NCBI RefSeq assembly: GCF_035046485.1
Contig: NC_085136.1
Location: forward strand, 297,577,080 to 297,641,079
DNA length: 64,000 nt
Direction: 5' to 3'
Origin: Aedes albopictus
Lineage: Eukaryota > Arthropoda > Insecta > Diptera > Culicidae
Shown here: in pieces, positions 56,200 to 64,000 of the stretch
How positions within the stretch are numbered: the stretch's first letter is position 1
Layout: each line of letters begins with the position of its first letter
Notes under the pieces: model-generated
Told to the model about the DNA's origin: nothing
The model's input: only the letters and a program-made list of their open reading frames with translations
Database searches by the model: none
Position numbers and translations under genes: made by a program

Positions 56200-56900
56200 G
56201 CTGTAGTGTGCGGGGGTGGTCACAGATCACCCAAATAGTTCACTCGCGACGGTACACCGAGGAATTATAGAACCACAATACACCTTGGAATGTTCCTTTC
56301 CGATCAATGCAAGCACGCGCGGTAATAATTGGGGGACAATCTTTATTGAAAACACGCGTCTTACAATTAATTAATTTTATTTGTTTTTGGCTACAAATGA
56401 CCGACTAATGGCTATGCCGATAACTTCTATCGCGAACGGCTAATGCAAAAGAACCGAGGGCGACGACGTAACAAAGCCGGCGGATGGATATAAACTAAAC
56501 TAAATAACGGCCTGCGACGGAGTTTGAGCTAATAATTTAATTTGCGCAAGCTCCTCTTTGAGAGCTTCTATCTCGACTCTGTATTGCTCTTCCATCTTCA
56601 ACTTCAAAGATTGTTCATTATTCTTTCTTTGATCGGCAACGTTTGGCGATAAATCGTTTGCTCCCGGGATTCTGCCCTTCCCAGAATTTCTCGGGTCTAT
56701 GTCGCCAGCGACACTCAGGCGCCCTGAAGCTTCCTCTAATGATAGGTCACTTTCAGTCGTACTCATCACATCACTCTCACTCTGCTGGTCAGCTCATCCC
56801 GTTAGCTGATCCCACAGGATCTCATTTTTTTTCTCGCGCGGTGTGACTATCCCGATACGATACGGTTGAAACTTTCTACGGCGCGACGCGACCTGTCGAT
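56200..56900 (-). other. Possible retroelement or gene remnant, minus strand
   Basis: A 90-codon minus-strand frame (56500-56769) begins with two Met codons, is acidic, and ends in a predicted coiled coil (QYRVEIEALKEELAQIK). It is CG-rich compared with its AT-rich surroundings. The region from 56310 to 56500 downstream has an AATAAA (complement of TTTATT near 56343). The short acidic start with a coiled coil resembles the start of some LTR-element gag genes. I cannot name it. It may also be a small unknown host exon. Confidence 0.35.
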
Positions 56901-56904
56901 ACTA

Positions 56905-57240
56905 GTTAGACACGCAAAAAGCCTCCAGAAACCCCTAAAAATAATGTCTGAATTATTATTTCAGAAAATCCTCAAGCAGATCTTGAAAACTTCAAAATAG
57001 TTTGAAGCTTCTATGGAATTACTCTTGAAACTCTTCCTTTTTACCCAGGAAATCCTCCAAATATTGTAGAAAACAACCATCAAGGTTCACCCATAATATT
57101 CAGCCAGGAATGCTTCCAAAACCCCCCAAATAATTTCCAAAGAAACTTCTCCAGAATTACCCAGGAAAAATTTCATCCCTCCCTGCTCTTCCTAGAATTT
57201 TACTGAGAGTTCCCGCAGAAACTCCATTAAACGTTTCACC
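56905..57240 (+). repeat. Degenerate CCAGGAATT/CCAGAAA array
   Basis: Short array of words like CCTCCAGAAACC and CCAGGAAATCCTCC. No gene. Confidence 0.5.
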
Positions 57241-57329
57241 AGTTAAGTCCACCATCCAGCTAACAATTTGATGCTGTATAAACGTTTCTTCAACTATTTT
57301 AAATCAGCCTTCATTTGAACAAAAACTGA

Positions 57330-57865
57330 CAAGGAAAGGTTACGATGGTGTTCCCTGGGGATTTTAACTAGACTATTTTTGTTGCATTCTACATGTGGAA
57401 ATATGAATAAATTCAAAGCCTTTCTGGTGATGGGCCAGTGGTGTAGTCAGGAGGGGCCCTCAAAGGGGCAAATTAGGCAAACTATAACATCAAATTTAAT
57501 TTACCATATGCGTTGCCAGGGTAAGAACCAGTTGAAGTTATTTTAATTAAAATGTATCACCTTGTTTATCACCCATCTCACTCTGGTAACGCCTATGGTA
57601 AAATAAATTTATTACGAAGTCATGTATTTATGCATATTCTACCTGTTTCTACTGCAATACATTTTGAAATTTGCAAGTTGATGACGTTTGAGCATTTTCA
57701 ATAATGGTATGTTTTGCCTAATTTGCCCCTTTGAGGGCCCCTCTTGACTACACCACTGGCCCATCACCCGAAAGGCTTTGGATTTATTCATATTTCCACA
57801 TGTAGAATGCAACAAAAATAGTCCGGTTGAAATCCCCGGGGAACACCATCGTAACCTTCCCTTGT
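57330..57865. mobile_element. Inverted-repeat element of about 536 bp
   Basis: Arms of about 160 bp (57330-57490 and about 57710-57865) share GATGGTGTTCCC, CATTCTACATGTGGAAATA and CAGTGGTGTAGTCA as exact or near-exact complements. The ends are CAAGGAAAGGTTAC and the complement of CAAGGGAAGGTTAC. TGA flanks both ends and could be a 3-bp target duplication. The centre of about 220 bp has no coding frame. Confidence 0.85.
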
Positions 57866-58300
57866 GAGCACAAGAGGTACAATCTTTTATTCAGCTCTTA
57901 AACATCTAATTTTGGTGATTAAGGTTATTTGGAAGGCTTGTCGTCAGCATATTTTACCATTAGCCGTGTCTATTTCCAGAAGAGATGTTTAGAAATGTAT
58001 AAATTAATCTGTGGTAAAACTGGGAATTGAACTCCTGATTTATAGACATTCACCTTAGGTTAGCTTTCAAAAATTATTTGATTAAAGGTTGAACAACAGA
58101 TGATTAATTCTGCATGTTGGTGTATGTTTTAAAGCTGGTTACCCAGATGAATAATATTCTATTCAACTTGATATACAGCCATCTATGTATTTCTGATTAA
58201 AGGGGTCATACTTCAGACCAATATTCTGCTGTCGTTGTGTGCAGCTATTACACCGTTAACCAGCTATTGTTCAGCTAATACTCTCACTGTTCAGCATTCA
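57866..58300. other. Unassigned DNA
   Basis: AT-rich; no gene or repeat recognised. Confidence 0.3.
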
Positions 58301-58304
58301 TTGT

Positions 58305-59260
58305 TACTTGGGCAGGATTTCCACAATTCCAACTATCCCACGGATTCCTTCAGGAGCTCCCCCAGAAATTCCATAACGACTTCTTCCGAATTTTACTTAA
58401 AATTCCTTCCAAGAACTCCACCAAGTTTTGCACCATCCAACACAAACTTTTGCTATACAAGAGTGGAAAACCCCATCTTAAGAAAAAATCTGCTTAAGAA
58501 ACTGTTAATCAGCTAGTTCTGTTACTTGGGCCCAAGAATTTGTCCAGAAGTTTTCAAATGAATTTCTAATGGAATTCCAACAGGAATTCCTCCAGAATTA
58601 TACCCAGGTTTTCTCCCCGGAATTTCCCCAGAAGTTTTCCAAGGAAGTTCCCCAGGATTTTTCCCAGGAGTTCTGCAAAGAATTCTTCCAGGAAATTCCC
58701 CAGAATTTCACTCAAAGTTCCCCCTGGAATTACGCTAAGAGTTCCCCCTGGAATTCCGCTAGAAATTCACTTAGGTTTTTTTTTTCAAGGAATTCCTCCA
58801 AAATTGCTTTTGATGCTACTTTTATGGGAAAAACAATGGAGTCGTGTATTCCTGGCAGTAGATCCTGCAGTATTCCTGGATCAATTCCCTGGATTATTCC
58901 TGGGAAAATTTCAGGAGGAATTCCTGGAGCATTTCACGAGGGTATACCTGAGTAAATTACTTGGAAAACTTTTGGTAGAGTCCCTAGGAAAGTCCTGGAG
59001 AATCAATTAGGGGGATTCTTAATGAAATTGCTATTGCAATTCATAGTGAGATTCTTGGACGAAATTTTTGGGGAGATTGCTGGAGGTATTTCTAGCGGAA
59101 TTTTAAGAGAAATTTGTGAAGTATTCCCGGGGATTCCCTTGATGAATTTCTTGAAAAAAATTTCGAATCTGTTTTTTGTGTAATTGCTGAAAAAAACATA
59201 TTGGGGAATACCTCGGGTAGTTTTTTCGGGGTTTCTTTCAATAGTTTTTGGAGGCACTCT
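58305..59260. repeat. Degenerate TTCCAGGAATT array that flips near 58830
   Basis: Up to about 58800 the words are GGAATTCCTCCAG and TTCCCCAGGATTT in the pyrimidine-rich direction. From about 58850 they are ATTCCTGGAGGAA and GGAATTTTAAGAG in the other direction. The 128-codon frame at 58569-58955, with its Gln-Glu-Phe periodicity, is an artefact. Confidence 0.6.
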
Positions 59261-60090
59261 TTGCCTTCAATCTTTAAAGATGCATATCTCAAGCTCTACT
59301 CTATGCAATAAAGTGAAAAATTGATCCTGTAATCTCACATGTTATGATCAATCAAACACATTTTAGTAGATGTTTTGCATCCTTTTCGAGAGTGCAAAGC
59401 TGTCATATTTATAATACTTATCTCACACGTCATTACATCAATTACTAGTACTGCATCAGGAAATGAATTTTATTTCACTTTCATTAAAAAGTAAAGCCTC
59501 TTAAAATCGCGTTTTCCCGGCTTTTTGCCCGCAAATAAAATCACAAACAACAGAAGTTGCGAAAGCATTGGCCAATTGATTTACGACCATATGTAGACAA
59601 AAACAAAACTGGTAATTGTACAACACAGAGCGCCACAATGTTTGCGATGAGTAATGTCAGCCGGGAAAAAAGATGCTCCAGCATAATAATTTTACCATGC
59701 ACCTCTACTCGGGTCACGTAGTAACGCTGATGGCCCTCTCGATACTGATGGTGGTGGTGGTAGGATAGAAGAAAAGCAAGTGCAACGCTCTCGCGGACGA
59801 CCCCCGGGTGCACGAAAGAGACCGGTGCTGCTAATCCGGACGACGATGACGACGAAAAAGGCGGAAAAAGTTGGCTCGATTGTATGGCCGAAAAACACAT
59901 GGATTTTCGCGCGCGCGCGCTACTTGGGGTCTCTCTGGTACGGTCTCTCTTTCTCACTCTCCCGGTAGCCCATCGCGACGCCACTGCGCTGCTAAGACGC
60001 GGCGGCGCGCGCGCGGTCGCGAGTTTTTGAACCTCGGCGCGAGCACGCCGCGATGTTGGGCCACCGGTGGAAAAGGAAAAACTAACGTTT
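59261..60090. other. Upstream region of the Osiris gene
   Basis: AT-rich to about 59690, then GC-rich with CGCGCGCGCG runs near 59909 and 60005. Frames on both strands over 59690-60060 have no domains. CG-rich DNA directly upstream of a TATA box may be regulatory; no specific binding site is identified. Confidence 0.4.
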
Positions 60091-60096
60091 GCCTCA

Positions 60097-60133
60097 TATA
60101 AATATGACGTTGTTTTTTGAACTCAGCATCAGT
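60097..60133 (+). promoter_or_regulatory. TATA box and initiator of the Osiris gene
   Basis: TATAAATA at 60097-60104 is followed by TCAGT at 60129-60133 (A at 60131), the arthropod initiator consensus at a usable distance. ACTCAGC at 60121 is an alternative. The 5' untranslated region would be about 180 bp. Confidence 0.7.
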
Positions 60134-60311
60134 GATCTTGCGACTGTGATCCGGTGTGCTTCCAGAGAAGAAGAAAGCCCCTAGTGCCCAAAAAGGCCGG
60201 AAAGGACATTTCTGTTTGGCGCGAAGACTTGTGCATTGTGGTGTTGTGTGTTCAAAAAGGACTTTCGTCTGAAAAATAGCAAGAAAAGCTAACAAAAAGA
60301 CACAGAACAAA

Positions 60312-60750
60312 ATGAATCCAGTGTTACGATCAGTGTGCGCCGTTGTGGTGCTAAGTGCGGTGGTCCTCGGTGCCACCAGCGAAGATTACCAAAGCCAAGG
60401 ATTACGTGCCATCGTGCGGGTTTACGACGAGTGCTCCAAGGCCGAGGTCGGGTTCACGCCGTGTCTCAAGAAGCGCGCCATCACTTTCATCGATCGGCTC
60501 AGCCGGGTTGATGCGCTGACCGTTGGAGACATGAAGATCGTCCGGAACGAGCGGTCCCTCGGCCTGGAGGGCAGCAAACCCATGACCGAGGCCGAGCTGG
60601 AGCAAAGTCTGCCGCGGGGACTGGAAGCACGGGATGAGGCACTAACCAACATCCTGTTGGAGAAGATTGCCGGAGTGTTCAGCAGCCGGACGATTCAGAT
60701 TAGTCTGCCCAAGCTGTCGAGCGACGAACTGGGCCGCGGGCTGGAAGAAG
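60312..60750 (+). CDS. Osiris-family protein, first exon
   Basis: Starts ATG (ACAAAATGAATCC). Codons 1-23 form a signal peptide (MNPVLRSV, then a Val/Leu core, ending GATS). The mature part begins with the Osiris two-cysteine motif YDECSKAEVGFTPCLKKRAI at about 37-56, then FIDRLSRVDAL and VGDMKIVRNE, and a conserved Leu-rich stretch to LEEG. This is the DUF1676 arrangement. Osiris proteins are insect-specific secretory or endosomal membrane proteins, linked in Drosophila to cuticle and tracheal development. The exon ends in phase 1 at a donor (GAAG|GTGTGT) at 60750/60751; reading on gives an early stop at 60788. The transmembrane half of the protein must lie in exon 2, beyond the window. Which Osiris paralogue it is, I cannot say. 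Confidence 0.88.
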
Positions 60751-61834
60751 GTGTGTATCGTTTGTCTGAGGGGTTTTGTGAGATGTGAGACACATTTTGG
60801 ACATTTTTGGTGGATGTGAAATGATCGTTGTGAATTGGAAGGACAATGATTGCAAGTGATTGGGATATATAACGATCTTGAATGAATTGAGGTGATCATA
60901 AGTGCACAGAATCGAATAACAGAGCTTGCTGAAATTTAAAGTCTGGAAATAGGAAAAAGCACAGAATCGTGGATAATTATTGGCTCGCCAGATGCATCCA
61001 ATAACATTCAAAGTAAAAGTTACACAATCAATAATTGGATCATTATTGAAAAATCGTTTCATTTGAAGTGATGTGCTTTTAATGACATAACATTGATACG
61101 GTAACTGGCTAACAGAAACGTGGAGTATGGCATTTTGTTGAAATTTTAAAACGTTTGCATTAACACGTAATTGATCATGAAGCTCGTACTCGTACAAGTT
61201 GTAAGTTCAATTATTCAATGATAGGAATCTAATTTCCAAGTTCAAACATATAACTCCAACGTATTCGTTTACTGAACCAAATAATTTTTGGACGAATGTG
61301 ACAATGTTCTGCGCCAACATAAATTTACCTTCCTATCTCCTTGAAAAACTGTAAGAACAAGCGTGCCAATGTGATACCGATTTTGTTAAAGTCGATGTAA
61401 AATTAACTGATGCTGAAAATTTCTAACATCATTATTGACTGCATAATACTATATACGATTAAGTTCTATAAATATCTACACGGAATGTGGTATTATGTAA
61501 ATTGATTTGAAACGCTGAAACTCATATTTTGTTCAGCATAATTGGGTTTTCATTGAAATACAATTTAATTCACTCTTCTGATAAGGTTTTCACTCGTTAG
61601 CTGGATCATCTAATCACTAAAATACATATGAAGCAGCAAAAGTTATTATAGACGTTATGGTATGGAAAAACACTCAAGTTTTAATCATTCACATACATTT
61701 CCATAACCGACACAAGCTGCACGTTTGGTAATCATTTCTACAGCATTCTGAAAAACTTTACTATATTTTAATAAAATGTTATGTTATGTAGTGTAAAATG
61801 CAAAATTTCAAAGAAGTTCGGTAAAATTCGGCGT

Positions 61835-61990
61835 CACAGAAAACCCACTCTTTTTCGAAAATTTAAGGTAAATGTCATGGACTACTTTCGAAAAATGTGA
61901 ATTGATATTTATGGTGAATATTAATTGCCAGCTTTCAGAAGCTTCCATGACGTTTTCCTCAAATATTCGAAAAAGCGTGGATTTTCCGTG
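61835..61990. mobile_element. Inverted-repeat MITE of about 156 bp in the intron
   Basis: CACAGAAAACCCACTCTTTT at the left pairs with the complement of CACGGAAAATCCACGCTTTT at the right. The arms continue through TTCGAAAATTTAAGG and GTCATGGA, with about 50-60 bp each. No clear target duplication. Confidence 0.8.
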
Positions 61991-62381
61991 ATTTTCTTGT
62001 AATATTTCATATACAATATTCTCAGGTTCAGCTTCAATTTAGATACGTCGAAATGACATTTTCAGCACTAATGAGAAGGACGATTCCCGGTTGGTTCTTT
62101 TCCTAACTAGTATTCTTCTAGTAACTGCGGCAGTACTAAAAAAATGGAACTGGGAAACTTTGTCATAAATGGAACAAAATGCGAATCATAACTTTGAAAG
62201 ACGAAGCGTTTTATGAAATGCTTTTTAGGGTACTTCAAGACAAGACTAAACGGGGAGTTCTGCAAAAAAAAAACACAACAACAACACAATTTGAGAAAGT
62301 ATCTTTTACTATGAAATTGATTGATTCAAATACTAAGTCTAATAATCAAATATTTAAAATAATTAGATAAAACTATATTAA

Positions 62382-62432
62382 CCCACTGTTTCATTTTATC
62401 CCACCCGTGTCAACTTGCACGTCGTTGTACCT
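62382..62432. mobile_element. Half copy of the MITE at 21134-21236
   Basis: The arm CCCACTGTTTCATTTTATCC, then CACCCGTGTCAACTTG and GTTGTACCT followed by TA, matches the complement of the left arm of 21134-21236 with a few changes. The other arm is missing. Confidence 0.75.
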
Positions 62433-62924
62433 TAAATATTAAAGAAAATTGCTCTTAAATCTAAGGCATTTGCTTTTCATGCTATTTCCAGCAGGGTAAA
62501 CCTTTACTTTGTCATTTGCGCTAGTTTCCGTTTTTTTTTACTCATTCGGGCACCACATTGGCAAAACTGAGCCGAAATCATTTGTTTTTACAATGATTTT
62601 ACATTTTACCATTTATTACTGCTTTAATATTATGTTAGTTTGGGAAGTCGAAGTACTCGCGGCTGTTTCGAGGTTAAAAATTAAAGAAAAAATAAACTAA
62701 AAAAGAATAAAATGGGAAGGACGGATTTATGGAATTAAAACTAAATTGTTTGCTAACTTATACTATAAACATTGATGGGACAAATTGTCCAGATCTGTAA
62801 CGGAACAAAAAGAAAGGACTTTATCGCTTATCGGTAGACAATGACATGAAGAGAACAAACAGAAGGGGGACGACGACAGACAGGGGACGTACTACACCAA
62901 ACTCAAAAATTGATAAATAAGATT

Positions 62925-63310
62925 CAGGTATTCCAAATCAAGGTCTGCCAACACTTTTCTAACGGGTTTCTGTTGTTTTCCTCGGACCCGGAGAATTTTA
63001 GGATCTCACGATACTCATCGCATCCCCACACGACATGTTTAATATCCTGGTAAGCCACGCTACAGACACAGAGATTGCTTTCTGAGAGCCCATGTTCCTC
63101 GACACCTGTGGGATGATAGAGTGCAACCATCTACCCATCTCTCCATTTGTGTTGCCAGCTGATCAAGGTCTCCTGATCAAGACCAGCTGATGATTAGCCA
63201 GAGAGTCCGCTTTCTCATTGCCCAGAATCGAGCAATGTGACGGGACCCAAGCTATGATGATGATGTATGAGCGTTTGGACAAAGCACTCAAGACTTGGTG
63301 TATTCCCTTC
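62925..63310 (-). pseudogene. Non-LTR retrotransposon remnant, RNase H end
   Basis: On the minus strand, the sequence at about 63310-63180 encodes an RNase H end with AWVPSHCSILGNEKADSLAN, the typical motif of RNase H in I/Jockey/Loa-type elements. After a stop and frame change, the frame at 63130-62924 encodes a cysteine/histidine cluster (CVCSVAYQDIKHVVWGC), usual right after RNase H in these elements. Everything upstream (endonuclease, reverse transcriptase) is missing or outside. A 5'-truncated, decayed copy. Confidence 0.75.
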
Positions 63311-63439
63311 AGGAAGTACGTATTCCCGTCTTATTAGATTGACAATATCCAATAATTTAAAAGATTCCAACTAACATTTGACAATGACTCATTAGATGGA
63401 AGCAAAAATATGTAGAAGCACTAAAAATCGTTAAATTTC

Positions 63440-63670
63440 GCCAAATTTCACCTTTCAATTTGACTCCACTTACGACTACACATTTTTCTTTTGTTGCTTA
63501 CGACGAAGGCACTCACACCAAAGCAGCAGCTAGCCAAATTATTTTTCTTCACCGTTCAATTTTCACTTTACATGATTCACTTATTGAACTGATCACGCAA
63601 ATGTGTGCGTGCTTTTTCTGCATTCAAAACATCGTTTTTCACAACCACTGAGAAAGATTTCTTCGTTTCA
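63440..63670 (+). repeat. Dispersed repeat, copy B
   Basis: Matches the complement of 34925-35310 over most of its length (see that entry). The frame at 63460-63651 shares GATTCACTTATTGAACTGA with copy A, but lacks any known domain. Confidence 0.75.
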
Positions 63671-64000
63671 ATATGGTGACTTTTCATGAACTGGTGTGCA
63701 AAAATAACAACTGAAATATTTTGGTTGTTATTCTAAATCTACATCTACCTCAATTTATAAGCATTATGCACAATTGTACCTTGAACACATGGTTGGATTT
63801 GGTTTGTGAAGTAGGTATTGGATCAACTTTTCGAATACACAAATAAAAAATACACAGTTACGGTAAAATCATAACTTATAATCATCCTGTGTACCACAGT
63901 GTCACGCAGAAGGTGTGACGGGTAATAAATTCATGTTGTGCTTGAAAAAGACGTTGAATATATGGAAATATAACATTATTTAAAGAAAATGCTAGTTCCT

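Larger units (their letters stand above)
60751..64000 (+). other. Osiris intron 1 (5' part), repeat-rich
   Basis: No continuation of the Osiris coding sequence is seen to the window end, so the intron is at least 3.2 kb. It contains a palindromic MITE, half of another, a non-LTR remnant and a dispersed repeat, all listed separately. The rest is AT-rich and plain. Confidence 0.6.

Noticed and set aside
58569..58955. 128-codon frame with Gln-Glu-Phe periodicity
   Set aside because: A by-product of the degenerate GGAATTCCTCCAG array.
1..64000. CRISPR arrays, bacterial operons or prophage
   Set aside because: Evenly spaced identical repeats with unique spacers are absent; the introns, LTR elements, SINEs and an Osiris gene show an insect genome.

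Overview
The window looks like intergenic DNA from a culicine mosquito of the Aedes type. The single recognisable host gene is the first exon of an Osiris-family gene near the right end. Everything else is transposable elements typical of such genomes: Ty3/gypsy and BEL/Pao LTR retrotransposons, Feilai-like tRNA-derived SINEs, a non-LTR RNase H scrap, many short terminal-inverted-repeat elements, and long degenerate repeat arrays. The species is inferred; no marker gene fixes it.

Layout, left to right. 1-2600 is unassigned DNA with a palindromic element. 2627-4203 is a small LTR element with no genes (TSD GACT). 4591-6058 holds a hAT-like MITE, a piggyBac-like MITE, a SINE-like stretch and a palindrome. 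6352-19915 is a four-element nest. A long palindromic MITE with a 9-bp TSD was entered in its left arm by a 12.7-kb gypsy element with 2-kb LTRs (6574-19303). That element's gag was in turn entered by a gene-less LTR element (8809-11630, TSD ATCAC). The right arm of the palindrome carries a 193-bp pogo-like MITE. 19925-23260 holds degenerate CCTGAAA arrays, a small MITE and a roughly 540-bp pure hexanucleotide microsatellite. 25500-25937 is a SINE with a clean target duplication. 26735-34366 is a BEL/Pao element whose pol frame is broken by one 137-bp hAT-like MITE. 34925-43500 holds dispersed repeats, a 911-bp palindrome, and a degenerate CCAGGAATT-type array whose orientation flips near its middle and which carries further insertions, one with a possible captured gene fragment. 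43500-59270 is mostly gene-free, with more arrays and palindromes. 59280-64000 is the Osiris promoter, first exon and start of a long first intron.

The genes do not form a pathway. Each LTR element carries its own gag-pol machinery, and the gene-less LTR elements would depend on such machinery in trans. The gypsy gag and pol are joined by a well-formed -1 frameshift signal (A AAA AAC plus hairpin). The same copy is dead: gag is split by an insertion and has an in-frame stop, and pol has a one-base frameshift. The BEL copy shows one visible lesion, the MITE. Because every insertion kept its target duplication, the relative order of events can be read from the sequence.
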